Shown here: positions 1-10,383 of the stretch, piece after piece
How the letters are laid out: each line of letters begins with the position of its first letter
How positions within the stretch are numbered: position 1 is the first letter of the stretch
Assembly (NCBI RefSeq): GCF_016801865.2
Contig: NC_068939.1
Span: forward strand, 179,520,792 to 179,584,791
Direction: 5' to 3'
Length of the DNA stretch: 64,000 nucleotides
DNA from: Culex pipiens pallens
Lineage: Eukaryota > Arthropoda > Insecta > Diptera > Culicidae
The notes under the pieces: generated by a model
The model's input: the letters and a program-made list of their open reading frames with translations, nothing else
Database searches by the model: none
Told to the model about the DNA's origin: nothing
Position numbers and translations under genes: made by a program

Positions 1-846
1 TTTGTTTTGTTTCGTTAGAAATATGCATTTTCAAATCTTATTCTTAGCGAAAAACGTTTTACTGTTTTGTAAAAGGTTAATATATCAATATATAAATAGA
101 ATCACAGCACGAGTATTTTTTTAAATATTTTATCAGTCTTTTGGTTTGTTGTGTGCAATGAGCAGGATTATTTCGCGCGGATTTTAATTGTTGCTGATCG
201 CAATCGCTACGTTAGTTACAGTTCAGCTGGCAGTCGAGGTTGCTGCTGATGAGCTCCACTCAAAATTGAAGTTTGAGCAGCGTTGCAACCGTATGTTTTG
301 TTCTCAATGCCAACGACGTTCGTGATTCCTTGAACTAACGGATAAAGCCGTAAATTTTGGTTCACAACGAGTCAACGCAGGCCAGCTTTTTGCAAAGAGA
401 AAGGAACTTTTTAAACAGAACGTGCTAAAAGAGGACGCGCGCTACGGTGAAAGTAGTTCGCAATTTTGAGTTCTTGACTTGGCATGAAGGGGGGGAACCC
501 CGCACAAACAAGTGCAGTACTTTGGACGAAACGAAACCTGTTCATCACACACTACCGATGGGGAGTTGGGGGAATTTTCGTGGCAGTTGTTTTGTTTTTC
601 TTCTTATTACAACACGATTCAAACGCAAACGGTCGCGTTGACACGTTTGCTCTTTTTTTTTCTCCTGCTAACTTGCTGTTTTATCAGCAGTTGTGTGACT
701 GATTGGTTTACTTGATATTGATGCCGTTTTGTTCGACAGGCTCAACGTGACTAGAACTAGAGTGTATGGCTCTTTTTTGGGGTGGGCCCAAAATGGTCGT
801 GTGATAAATACGTGATAATGGTTATTTGAGAGGGAAGAGTATAAAC
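1..846 (-). other. Start of Pcf11 intron 1 / unassigned DNA
   Basis: This stretch lies downstream of the Pcf11 exon-1 donor and should be intron on the minus strand. I see no long conserved reading frame. Positions ~170-460 are less AT-rich than the surrounding repeats and could include an exon or promoter of something reading rightwards, but nothing supports a specific call. Confidence 0.4.
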
Positions 847-1038
847 CTGGGACAGATGCTTCTCGACGGCGTTCACGATGATCGGGGCGTAGTCGAGGTT
901 CTCCTCGGCCAGGATGGTCAGCATGTTGATGAGCGGCTTGCTGTTGACGTTCAGATCCGCCAAGCTGGACAGATACTCGGTCTCGATTTCCCGGGCCCGC
1001 TTATCCACGGCAGCCTGGTCCAGGGTGGCAGCCGCCAT
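847..1038 (-). CDS. Pcf11: Pcf11-like pre-mRNA cleavage/termination factor, first coding exon
   Basis: This is the N-terminal coding exon of a Pcf11 homologue, the CFIIm subunit that binds the RNA polymerase II C-terminal domain and couples 3'-end cleavage to termination in the nucleus. The 64 codons run from ATG at 1038 down to 847. After a short acidic/basic lead they read into the start of a CTD-interaction domain: residues ~23-64 carry the signature YLSSLADLNVNSKPLINML followed by TILAEEN, the first helices of the Pcf11 CID. The exon ends in phase 0 at a consensus donor (CAG|GTTTAT, intron from 846 leftwards). Translation past the donor becomes unrelated and soon stops, supporting the splice. 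The rest of the gene must lie left of the window, so most of the CID and all downstream parts are not seen. Identification rests on recognition of the CID motif. Confidence 0.82.
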
Positions 1039-1992
1039 GATTGCACACTACCGCACTCTTTTCCGACGACGACTCACTAAAACTGCTCCCACCTGTGTGG
1101 CCGCGCGGACGGAACTGAACGCACACTGAGCTCTGCGCGCGCTCCAGCCACGAACTTAACACACTCTCTCGCACTCACTCACACTAATCTTCTTCTTTTT
1201 TTATTGCTTCGATGAAGTTGCTTCTGCTTCAGCTGCCGCCGAAGGTTGTGTTTACTCTCGGGAACAGCTGCTAGCGTTGCTCGATGAAATTTTCCACGAA
1301 TTGGAGCTGAAAAAACGGAAAAATGATTAAAATACGTTTAGCTATCGATTAAACTAGAACATCACAATTTCGCAATTAAACGCTTTCTTCAACATTGCCA
1401 TTGAGCTTGCATAACAATTTCACAAATCGATCGACTCACAGAAAGTTATGTCAACAACTAAAATTTTCATTGCCAAACCATGAAATTGCACAACAAAAAT
1501 CTCACACCAAAAACTGCAAACGTTTCAAAAGTTGCTCACAAACGGACAAAAACACACTCCCTCCGCCAAACGAAGAAAAAAATCATCAACGTTGGCGACG
1601 ACCGACGACTCAACCTAGCGCTCCGCCATCTTTGACACAAGAAAAAAATGAGTCACGGTCAGCGGGACCTCCAGATTTCGGCCAAATTTCCGCCCCAAAA
1701 TCAGCGGCATCCACAATTTTCCACCACCCGCGGTACGTACCTTTGCTGGGGAACAAAATGCGCTGCTTTTCTGAAAGTTTCAGCACATTTTCACTAGCTT
1801 TTCAAGGTTTTTTCACTGCACGTACGAGATTCGCGTGCGTTTCATCTTGAGCACTGTTGGAAATTGCTTGGTCGACTGCAATGCGAATGTCGACTCGGCT
1901 CGAGAAAATGCCGAAAAAGGGCGCCGGCAGGGCTGCCAGCGAGCTGTCGGTAGAATTCTGACTGCGCGTGCACGCTTATTCTTTGATAACTA
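1039..1992. other. Pcf11 upstream region (5' UTR/promoter)
   Basis: This is the region 5' of the Pcf11 start codon. It is GC-richer at 1039-1300 and 1600-1980 than typical intergenic DNA here, with CpG-containing stretches near 1100-1140 and 1920-1980, as expected for promoter and 5' UTR. Open frames in it have no recognisable protein character. Confidence 0.4.
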
Positions 1993-2327
1993 AAATTGGG
2001 TACTAAAGCCCTATGTAAATTTTCATGTACAACGGTAAAAAACAAGATTAAAAATTATTTCTGATCACTTTTTTTCATTTTAATGCAAAAAAATTTTTTG
2101 ACAGGACAACATTTTTTCTATGGATCAACTATGGTCCCCTTGGAACGAGCTGTCAAGTAGGAGCTTTTCTGTCAAGAAGGACCGCGAGGTAAATTTTTCA
2201 AAATTGATTTAAAAATCCATTTTAAACTCTTTGTGGTCGTACAAAGGGTCATTGTACTCAGAAAAATAAGCTTTATCGCTGTAAACAATAATATCAGCAA
2301 TCTAAGCTTCATTTTAGGACCCAATTT
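1993..2327. repeat. 335-bp TIR repeat, uninterrupted copy
   Basis: The repeat is bounded by near-perfect terminal inverted repeats, AAATTGGGTACTAAA at the left and TTTTAGGACCCAATTT at the right. A second copy of the same element lies at about 37024-38408, where it is split by a 1,046-bp insertion, so this intact copy gives the empty-site sequence. No coding capacity; a MITE-like non-autonomous element. Confidence 0.75.
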
Positions 2328-2689
2328 GGGTTAAACTATTTTTGAAATTTTATGAAAGTTTCGCTTGAGTTATTTAAATTAAAACTAAAATGTGAATATT
2401 TAAAAAACATGTCAAGACACAAATTTCGCAGTTTTAAATAAATTTGGTCAGAAAGATGAAAGTAAACTTTAGCATACAGCCATACAAAGCACGTCAGAGA
2501 ACAATTTCTGATCGCTTTTTATATTTGGGCGAAATAGGTATCGAAAAATAAAACAATTTAAATTTACCTGTGATTGATGAATCAACTGAGACCCTGTGTG
2601 ACCCCATAAGGCTTTCTAGGCCCAGTGAAAAAAATATAATTTAATTCAAAAATGACGAACTCCTCGTCACAGTGTTCTGATGCAATTGC

Positions 2690-3238
2690 ATTTTGCTTTT
2701 TATTTATTTATTTAATGTAATAAGGTTAAGATAACAATAAATAGTTTATTTTTATTTTGTATTCATTGTTTATTATTTACAGTAAATTTCCTAAAATAAT
2801 TTAAATTTACTTTTTCACAAGCTTTAAGCCTTCACCATCAGGAAGCAATCAGCCGAAACCTGCTGAATGCCAGCAAATCGAAACGATACAACGCGGAACG
2901 GAATGGCCAGCGAGAACCATCTGGTGTAGATGCTGCATGCAGCTTCAGGATCGTCTCATCCGGGCCTGGGATCGTCCTTGCCTTGGTGATCTCGATCTAG
3001 TTCAGGGATGCCAGGTACACAGATTTGTCGGTGTTTCACAGACTTTTGAAATTGTGTCCAGACATTTTGTGAAACACAGACAAACACGGACTTTTAAATT
3101 TTGACACAGATATACACAGATTTTCAAAAAATGGAGCCAAAATTCGATTTTTGAAAGTAAGGACGGCTTTGACAACAACCACATGATGGTTACATGATTT
3201 TTCAGGTAACATCAACGTGTGGATTATTTTGAGTGAAA
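2690..3238. repeat. Insertion of unknown origin inside the TA MITE
   Basis: Comparison with the intact copy at 58858-59141 shows extra sequence here between TGATGCAA and the ACAATGATCGAG segment. It contains an AT-rich part (2700-2815), a moderately GC-rich part (2850-3010), and a segment with recurring CACAGA-type words (3020-3130). I could not assign it to a family; boundaries are approximate. Confidence 0.4.
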
Positions 3239-3411
3239 CAATGATCGAGCTGTAGCTGTCACAGCCCTGCGAAGTATGTTGGCTGACATATCGGGCAGCC
3301 AGTCAAAAAAACCAGCTAGAAGTCGCCTGACAAAAAACTTTTGCTAGAAAGAGATAGGAAACCTGATGCAAACAAACGTCCAGCTGCTAGTCCAGCTGTC
3401 ATGTAAACATA

Positions 3412-5186
3412 AGGTCTATTCCCGTACTTGCAGAATTGCAGAATTTCTGCAGCTTCTGCAGAATTCTGCAGCCAGCAAAGTCACTTTTTTGCAGCACGTT
3501 CCCGTACTTTTCAGCTCGCTCTCTTCATCTCTCTCTTTTGCAGAAGTTCTGTAAGGAGAGAAACCGCAAAACTTTTGCCTGGGTAGCGCGTTCCAGTACT
3601 TTTTCTGCAATATTGTACACAGCTGAGTGGATTTACTCAAATTGGGTATTAAAGTTGTTTAATTATTTCAAAATATTAAAAAAATGGTTCACAAAAAAAG
3701 CAATGAAAGAATTCTTAAGTTAAGTTTACCTCTATAACGAGGATATTATTGTGTATGCAGTACAACATTTTATTTGAAAAATCAAGGATGTATTATTTAT
3801 TAAGTAACTAGAAATTCATAATAAAATAAATGAATTATGTCTGGATGTCACACGAAAGAACAACGGTGACGCAGCAAAATTGACAAAATTTAAAAAAAAT
3901 GAATCAAAATCTCAAAAAATTTTAAACACTTAAATTAGGAAATCAGGAAATTACAAAATCCATAATTAAAAATATTTAAAAAATACTAATATTTTCAAAT
4001 TGAGAAACTTTCAAAAAACATATATCAGATTTTAAAAATGAAAAATAAAAAAAGAATAATAAATCACAAATTCAAAGCTTAAAAAATCAAATAATTAAGG
4101 TTGAAAACAAAATCGAAATAAAAAATCAAAAGTTTGAATATTTATGAGTTCAGAACACCAAAAATTCAAAAGCTACAGTTAAAAATAATAAGATAGAAAA
4201 TTTAAGAAATTATAATTTCAAAAATAAGTAAAATTAAAAAATTCTGTAAATCAAAAATTTTAAAACTCAAACATAAATAAAATAGAAACAGTCCAAATTT
4301 CCAATCTCTAGATCATCTATTTTCTAACCTAAAATATGACTTCAAAATATGTGTGTTTTTTATGATTCAAGATGGCGAAGAATTCAAGAATTTAAGAATT
4401 TAGGAACTTAAGAATTTAATAATTTGAGAATTTATGAATTTAAGAATTTAAGAATTCAAGAATTTCAGAGTTTCAGAATTTTAATTTCGACAAAATTACA
4501 TTAATTTTTTTTTGTTCATATAAGAATACAAATTGGTAGCACCGTTAAAGGTACAATTTATTATTTGCCAATTAAATTTACCTATTATTTTAACACATAT
4601 ATTTAGTATATTCAAAATCAATTTAAGATCAAAAATTATTCCTAAACAAATATTTATTTGAATTTATTAAACTCAAAAGAAATGTGTCTTTTAAAAGTTT
4701 TTAAAACAATTTGTTTTTATAGTACTTTTTTTTAGTTGAGGTACTAGCCGTGCTGTAATACTATGGTTTAAGCTTTCAATTTTTTTTTTATCAGGTAAAA
4801 ATAGTAACACTAAAAAAATCGCTTTATCATTTACATGACTGAACTAAGCCTGAAATCGTTAACATAAAAAAACCAGACATAAAAAAACTACCCCAAAATC
4901 ATTTATTATTACAACTAATAATAAAATGCTTGATTTCACCCAACTTGCAAATTTTATGTAAGCGTGTACTCAACATCCATCACACCAAATTGCAGTAACT
5001 TTTCAACAAGAAAGAGAAGAGAGAGCTTGCAGAAAAGTACGGGAACGGTTTTGCTGCAACTTCTACCTCTCTCACTGCAGAAGTTCTGCCTGAGAGAAAA
5101 GTTACTTTTGTTGCAGAAAAGTACAGGAACGCTCTACTGCCGTTTTTGTGCAGAATTGCAGAATTCTGCAGTACGGGAATAGACCT
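3412..5186. mobile_element. 1.8-kb non-autonomous TIR transposon with GCAGAA-rich ends
   Basis: The element starts AGGTCTATTCCCGTACT and ends with its exact inverse complement (17 bp perfect), flanked by the trinucleotide ATA on each side. The repeat copy at 59101 has this site empty (AAACATACTTTG). Roughly 200 bp at each end is rich in GCAG/TGCAGAA words in inverted orientation; the centre (3720-4960) is extremely AT-rich and non-coding. A 3-bp target duplication is seen, but the TWA of PIF/Harbinger is not matched, so the superfamily is open. Confidence 0.72.
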
Positions 5187-5282
5187 ATACTTTGAATGTG
5201 TTGGCAAATTTGTGACTAGAAAGCCTTATAGAATTTTTTCATAAAAAAAACGCAACAACCGATTCTGTGTACGCACCGGATG

Positions 5283-5460
5283 TTTCGTTTAATGTAAGGT
5301 ACGCACTTCGGAAGTAATCGGTCAAGAAAAAAATCAAATGGGCAGCAGCGGTAGCGAAAGCAAGTCAGAGAGGGCGAAGAAAAGCCCCAAGAAAACATTC
5401 CCTCTATTTTGTTCCGCCGTTCGTAAAGCTGTTTCTTGACCCCCTTTCTTTTGAAGAGCA
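5283..5460 (+). repeat. Dispersed repeat (TACGCACTTCGGAAG family), copy 1
   Basis: The segment from TACGCACTTCGGAAG to TGTTTCTTGACCCC recurs at 5625-5750 on the same strand, at ~41468-41594 with a continuation at 42035-42055 inverted, and as a 3' fragment at 29133-29180. It has no long open frame; family unknown. Confidence 0.6.
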
Positions 5461-5624
5461 TACCAGTCCTAAAACATAATGCGTAAACGATTCGAATTGA
5501 ATTCCGTTTCAGAATTCCGATTGAGTTGACTGGGATGTGACTGAGATGCTTTATGTCAAGGGTGGTTCCCCCATAAACCACGTGGAAACTTTTTTCCCTT
5601 CCCCCCCTCCCCCCACCCCTGTTA

Positions 5625-5750
5625 AGCGGTATACGCACTTCGGAAGCGGCAGTGCAAGCAAGACAGAGAGGGTGAAGAAAAGCCCCAAGAAATCGCCCCC
5701 TCTCCTTTGTTCTGCTGTTCGTACAGCTGTTTCTTGACCCCTTTCCATCC
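5625..5750 (+). repeat. Dispersed repeat (TACGCACTTCGGAAG family), copy 2
   Basis: Second tandemly placed copy, diverged from the one at 5283-5460 and separated from it by DNA including a CCATAAACCACGTGG word. That word recurs near 42855 and 58368 and marks the edge of another common repeat. Confidence 0.55.
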
Positions 5751-6119
5751 GATCTGCATACTAACCTTTAGGTGGCAACCGCGAGCAGCTTGGTGGCAAT
5801 GGGTTTTTACGTCTAATCTCAGAGTGCCTGGATACGCTGGAGGTTTGATTAGATTGGACATTAAATACAATATGTATTTGGTATTTTTTAATTTATTAAA
5901 TATTTAGTATTTTAGATTTTCTTCTATTGTTTTGAATTTCTTGAAGAGTCAGTTTGTTTGGTTTTCTTTTCTATATGATCTTAAGTTTGTTTTTATTTTT
6001 TTGATTTTTAGTTTTAGATCTTTTAAATACACACACAAAAATATTACTGTAATGACAAAAGTAGCCTACTTTGAATTAAAAATTTACCAAAATTTTGTAG
6101 TGCGCCATTGCATTAGAAT

Positions 6120-6330
6120 GCATTGAAACATCACAAGCGTTAAAGCGGCCAGGCCTGCTGCCCAAATTCGTATCGCAGAGACATGATTCGATGAAGTGGG
6201 TTGAGTTTGAGCACGGAGTGTTCAAACAACAACACAATTCTGAATCGACAGGGGAGGGAAGAAGCGTGGGGACACACCACCATACACTCCGAGATTTGGT
6301 TGTATTCGCTGGGAGCACCATGCTAAGAAG
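6120..6330 (+). repeat. Dispersed repeat (AAAGCGGCCAG family), copy 1
   Basis: The words AAAGCGGCCAG, CGCAGAGA and GAATCGACAGGGGAGG occur in the same order at 27940-28080 (+) and, in part, inverted at 42880-42990. The family is short, diverged and non-coding. No tRNA promoter boxes are evident, so SINE status is unproven. Confidence 0.5.
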
Positions 6331-6420
6331 GTTTGGTACTCCGGGACCCTCTGGGATGGGTCATTGTATTTCCACAAATGCCCTGGACCTTGCCCTGGAC
6401 ACTAGTTGCCCTGGACACTA

Positions 6421-6840
6421 GTTGCTGTGCGCCACAACTCGCTTACAAATTGTATCTAATATAATAAAATTCTTGAAATTGAAAAGTAATTCATAAATTT
6501 AATAAATATGAAAATAAATCATGGAAATTCTTAAAGCTTTTACATTTAATGTAAAATTAATAGAAAACTAAAATAAATACATTCAAAAGTTCAAAATATT
6601 TTCTAAACTTTTAAGTTATAAAAATTATATAATATTGTTTAAAATCTAAAATTTAAAAATTATACAACATGAAAAATATATTTTTTGGTAAATCCAAAAT
6701 ATTTCAAAAACTTTAAATTATTTTTTATATTTTTCTCAAAAATTGCACCCTGAAAGCATGCAGCATCAAAATTTGTCGGTACAATTTCCGTGCGGTAAAA
6801 TGACCAACACCGGCATCAAGAAATCTGTCAAAACGTGCGA
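6421..6840. other. AT-rich intergenic DNA
   Basis: This is an AT-rich stretch upstream of the SR-protein gene. A short tandem duplication of CCCTGGACACTAGTTGC lies just before it near 6390-6425. Nothing else is recognisable. Confidence 0.5.
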
Positions 6841-6993
6841 AACAAAATAATCAAAATAGAACTGAAGTTTTCAAGCTTGATTGTTTGCCAAATTTAAATT
6901 GTTTGCTCAATTAAAATTGTTTATAAAAATCGTTAAAACACTCCCAAGTCTTACATTAAATTTGAAAGGCTTTTTTAAAAAACCACTCAAACA

Positions 6994-7767
6994 ATGCCCC
7001 GCTCCTACTCCCGTCGCCGATCCCGCTCCAAGTCCCGCGACAGAGACAAGTATCATTCGAGCAGCAGCCGCCGGGACGGCGGTGGATCTTCCTACTCGTA
7101 CCGGGAGGACCGATCGTCCAAATCACGTTCCGCCGTAACCAGCTCTTCATCCTCGTCCCGACATGGATCTTCGCGCCATCATCACGGCAGCAGCAGCTCG
7201 AGTAGCCATCGGCATCACAAGAGCCACTCGAAGGAACCCAGCAGCAGGGAGCATCATAGCAGCCGGAACCGGTCTGCATCAAGGGAACGTCACTCGAGGA
7301 AGCGGGTCAGCAGCAGTTCGAGTAGCAGCAGCAGCTCGTCGGATTCGTCCAGTTCCAGCTCTAGCAGCTCGTCGGGGGGATCGAAGAAGGAGAAGGAATT
7401 TGTGTTTAAGTCGATGGAAGATCGGCCCGATCAGCAGCAGGACAAGTCGGCGGCGCTGGCCATGCTGGACGAGGACGGGTTTGTCCCGCAGGCGTTTGTC
7501 TCGTCGAGGAAGCCGGCGGCGGCGGCGGCGGCAAGTGCAGGTGCTCCCGGGAGTATTGTGATTGATTTGGCCTCGCAGACGATTAAGATACCGAAGGCGG
7601 AGGAAGCCGAGGCGGAAGATCCGCTGTTTCATCCCAATGTAAGAGTTTGAGGGGTGATTTGAATGTTTTTTGTCTTATCTTGTTTTTCCTTGCAGTTTTT
7701 CGGAAACGACGATGAACGGATGACTCGCTGGGTTCGCAAGCTGATGGCGTACAGACAGATGGCTTAA
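6994..7767 (+). CDS. RSRC1/SRrp53-like arginine-serine-rich splicing protein
   Basis: There are two coding exons, 6994-7638 and 7696-7767 (donor AAT|GTAAGA, acceptor TTGCAG|TTTTTC, 57-bp intron, phase 0), giving 238 aa. The first ~130 residues are RS/SR-rich with long serine runs, starting MPRSYSRRRSRSKSRDRD. A short charged linker and an alanine run follow. The spliced C-terminus, DPLFHPNFFGNDDERMTRW then VRKLMAYRQ, matches the conserved C-terminal motif of SRrp53/RSRC1 (HPNLF, a tryptophan, basic residues, then L-x-x-RQ). RSRC1 acts in the nucleus in second-step splicing and alternative splice-site choice. The protein is shorter than human RSRC1 and lacks an obvious long central coiled coil, so it could be a related small SR protein. 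Expression must be spliced; the unspliced frame stops at 7650. Confidence 0.72.
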
Positions 7768-7811
7768 ATTGGAAGGTCATCGGTAAATTAAGGCTCCCTT
7801 CTATGATCTAT

Positions 7812-7817
7812 AATAAA
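7812..7817 (+). terminator. Poly(A) signal AATAAA of the SR-protein gene
   Basis: AATAAA lies 45 bp after the stop codon, in the ~80-bp gap between two convergent coding regions. Confidence 0.6.
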
Positions 7818-7847
7818 CATTTAATCTACATTGAACGCCGTGTTCCG

Positions 7848-8327
7848 TTAAAAAATATCCGAGCCAGTTTTGCGCGTCCTTTTCCAAGCCTCGTCGGGGC
7901 TAAGCGTCTCCTCCGCTGACGGGACCTTTGGCGATCCATCCTCCTCCAGCGCTCCACTCTTGAAATCGTCAATCACCTTCTGGGCGTAGATCGCATTGTA
8001 CAGATCCTGGCTGGTAAACTCCGACTGGATCACATCCGGCGCCCGATACGATACGTACGGCTTAAACTTGCACCCCTCCAGGTTGGGCACGATCAGTTCG
8101 GGAATTTTGGCCGCGATTTCCACGTACCGCCCATCGGCCGTGGTCACGCCGGTGTCGCGCACTCCCCGCTTATCCACCGGCATGTCCGGGTACTGGTCCG
8201 GGTTGGCGGCACGCAGCTTCTTGAAGATGCGCGTGCCACGCTTGTTGTACAGCAGAAACTTGCGGAAGTTGTGCTTGCCGGCGGCGACCGTCGAGGTGCT
8301 GATGCCGCGCCGGATTATGTTGAACAT
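7848..8327 (-). CDS. mRpL41: Mitochondrial large-subunit ribosomal protein L41
   Basis: This is an uninterrupted 159-aa frame from ATG 8327 to the stop at 7848. It encodes a mitochondrial 39S ribosomal subunit protein (mL41) that acts in translation inside mitochondria. The N-terminus (MFNIIRRGISTSTVAAGKHN) is basic, hydroxylated and free of acidic residues, fitting a targeting presequence. The family core is visible: RGVRDTGVTTADGRYVEI, then KIPELIVPNLEGCKFKPYVS, matching the mL41 signature of a VPEFVVPDL-type segment followed by KPYVSY. It is somewhat longer than human MRPL41 (137 aa) owing to the charged C-terminal tail. The gene converges with the SR-protein gene and diverges from asparaginyl-tRNA synthetase 269 bp away, so two mitochondrial translation genes probably share a bidirectional promoter. 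Confidence 0.9.
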   Translation of the reverse strand: MFNIIRRGISTSTVAAGKHNFRKFLLYNKRGTRIFKKLRAANPDQYPDMPVDKRGVRDTGVTTADGRYVEIAAKIPELIVPNLEGCKFKPYVSYRAPDVIQSEFTSQDLYNAIYAQKVIDDFKSGALEEDGSPKVPSAEETLSPDEAWKRTRKTGSDIF

Positions 8328-8596
8328 TTTGAGTGTGGAGTTTGAAAAATCAACGAAATTTTGAAAAAGTTCACTGAAGTTTGTTTACGACTGCCTCATT
8401 TTCAGCACACGAGATTGACGTTTTGGGTGACGTAACTAATTTTACCGAACGACATTTTCAATTTTACCGAATAAAGTTGTGCGTTTTGTAATATTTGCAC
8501 AGTCCCCAAGTGATGTAAACAGAAATATTCCGGTCGTCAGAATTTCGTTGAAATTTGCATTTAAAAATAGTTTTTTTTTAGTTTAAGAATTCTAAA
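8328..8596. promoter_or_regulatory. Shared promoter region of mRpL41 and mitochondrial AsnRS
   Basis: These 269 bp separate the divergent start codons of two nuclear genes for mitochondrial translation. There is no obvious TATA box. A bidirectional promoter is inferred from the arrangement alone. Confidence 0.5.
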
Positions 8597-10089
8597 ATGT
8601 ACAAAGCACTTTTAAGCTCAATAAGAGTTTCTAGGTCAACAAATTTACGAAGCATTTATCACTTGACTCGAGTCAAAGATGTGGCAGCGGGAGTGCATTC
8701 CGAGGCAGACAAAATTCAAGTCAAGGTTCAAACAAATCTGAGCTGAATATTCAAAATTCAACAAAAATAATTAAAATTCTAATCTTTTAGGGTTGGGTCA
8801 AATCGGTCCGCAAAATGAAGGACAACGTCTTCCTGGACGTAAACGACGGAACCTGCGGGCACAACCTCCAGCTGGTGGTCAGCAAACCGCAGCTCCAGAA
8901 CACGGCCTACGGCTCGTCCGTCGTCGTGACCGGAACGCTCGGACGGACCCCAAAAAATCAGCTCGAGCTCAAAGTCGACTCCCTGCAGGAACTTGGCGCC
9001 TGCCCCCTTTCAGAAGGCTACCCGTTCTACCCGAAAAAATCCTACCCGCCCGACTACATCCGGAACCATTTGCACCTGCGGCCGCAGGTCAGTTCGGTGG
9101 GGTCCACGCTGCGGGTGCGGCATCAGGCCACCAAGTGCTTCAACGATTATCTGGACCGCGAAGGCTTCATCCAGATCCACACGCCAATCATCACGTCCAA
9201 CGACTGCGAGGGCGCGGGAGAAGCCTTCCAGGTTCGTCCCGCAAACGACGGACTGCTCAAGCAGATGGCCAAAAAGGGCGTCCCGCACGACCAGGCGTAC
9301 TTCGATCGTCAGACGTTCCTCACCGTCTCCGGCCAGCTTCACCTGGAAGCGATGGCACACGGGCTGGGCAAGGTTTACACGTTTGGACCGACGTTCCGTG
9401 CGGAGAACTCCAAGTCCCCGATTCACCTGGCCGAGTTTCACATGCTCGAACTCGAGGAAGCCTTTATGGACTCGTTGGACGCGCTCGCGGACCGAATCGA
9501 ATCGATGGTCAAGTGTGTAACGAAATCGCTGTTGGAAACCTCCTCCGATGATTTGACTTCCGTCAGGAAGCTAACAACCGATTCAAACCTAGAACAATCA
9601 TTCACCTGGGTGGACAAACAATTCCCGCGAATCACCTTCGAAGAAGCCATGCAAGTACTACAACAGCACAAAACCAAACTAAAATCACCCGTTTGTCCCG
9701 CGGACGGAATCAACAAGGAGCAGGAACTCTTCCTGGTTGACCACTTTGCAAGTCCGCTCTTCGTGACGAGTTGGCCCAAAGCGATCAAGTCCTTTTACAT
9801 GAAGGAAAACGCCGCCAACCCAAAGCTGGTGGACGCGTTGGACTTTTTGGTCCCCCACGCCGGTGAGCTAGTTGGGGGAAGTGTCCGCGAGTGCGATCAC
9901 GACAAGTTGGCGGCAAAACTGCCCGACCGGGAGGCGCTCGGGTGGTATCTGGAGCTGCGCAAGTTTGGGTCGGTTCCGACGGCCGGGTTCGGGCTGGGGC
10001 TGGAGCGCTATCTGGCGTGGGTGCTGAACGTGCACAATGTCAAGGACGTGGTACCGTTTCCGCGGTGGGCGCACAATTGTGCGATGTAA
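8597..10089 (+). CDS. AsnRS-m: Asparaginyl-tRNA synthetase, mitochondrial
   Basis: There are two exons, 8597-8725 and 8791-10089 (AAG|GTTCAA donor, TTTTAG|GGT acceptor, phase 0), giving 475 aa, close to human NARS2 (477). It charges mitochondrial tRNA-Asn. Residues ~1-30 are basic and hydroxylated, fitting a mitochondrial presequence. The OB-fold anticodon-binding domain starts at the junction (IQVK|GWVKSVRKMKDNVFL). The class II catalytic core follows: motif 1 around FIQIHTPIITSNDCEGAGE, motif 2 GPTFRAENSKSPIHLAEFH, and motif 3 GFGLGLERYLAW with the invariant arginine. Without the first exon the frame would begin at an internal ATG (8815) and lose the presequence and first OB strand, which argues for the spliced start. 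High GC in exon 2 produces long shadow frames. Confidence 0.9.
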
Positions 10090-10235
10090 ATGCGAGGGGA
10101 AATATAGAAAAACTTAAAAAAAGAAAGGCTTTTACTTAATTGAGGAAACTTATTTGAAAATCTCAGACCCCTTAAGCGCCTTTACTTTTTTGCATTTTCT
10201 AAGAGAAGAGTGCGAAAAGATTCGTCAAATATTAC

Positions 10236-10322
10236 AGGGTGGTCCCACCCGTGTGGATCAATCGGACCGCGCACTGGACTTACAATCCAGAGGTTGCTGG
10301 TTCGAAACCCGCGGCGGGCGCT
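10236..10322 (+). pseudogene. tRNA-like fragment (tRNA pseudogene or SINE head)
   Basis: A clear anticodon arm (CTGGA-CTTACAA-TCCAG, anticodon position UAC) is followed by a near-consensus B box GGTTCGAAACC in a T-arm. A D-arm-like segment, TGGATCAATCGG, precedes them. The acceptor halves pair poorly (at least two mismatches) and the T stem has one mismatch, so a functional tRNA-Val is unlikely. A tRNA-derived SINE head or decayed tRNA is more plausible. Confidence 0.5.
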
Positions 10323-10383
10323 ATAAAATTTCTTTGTGTAAATATGGGTATCCGGCTTAGGAGCCCAGGGCGGCGAAGTCCTT

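Larger units (their letters stand above)
2609..5226. mobile_element. TA-flanked MITE expanded by internal insertions
   Basis: The ends are AGGCTTTCTAGGCCCAGTG and the inverted ACTAGAAAGCCT, flanked by TA on both sides. An intact 284-bp relative lies at 58858-59141, showing that this copy has been stretched by at least two insertions: about 550 bp between ~2690 and ~3238, and the TIR element at 3412-5186. A reverse fragment of the same end occurs near 51905-51925. The TA duplication suggests a Tc1/mariner-related MITE. Confidence 0.7.

Noticed and set aside
5216..5638. 140-aa minus-strand frame
   Set aside because: Crosses the end of a MITE and two copies of a dispersed repeat.
9010..9788. 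Antisense and alternate-frame ORFs within the AsnRS gene
   Set aside because: Shadows of GC-rich coding sequence; the aminoacyl-tRNA synthetase frame explains the region.
10236..10322. Functional tRNA-Val (UAC)
   Set aside because: Anticodon arm and B box are good, but the acceptor stem has at least two mismatches and the T stem one.
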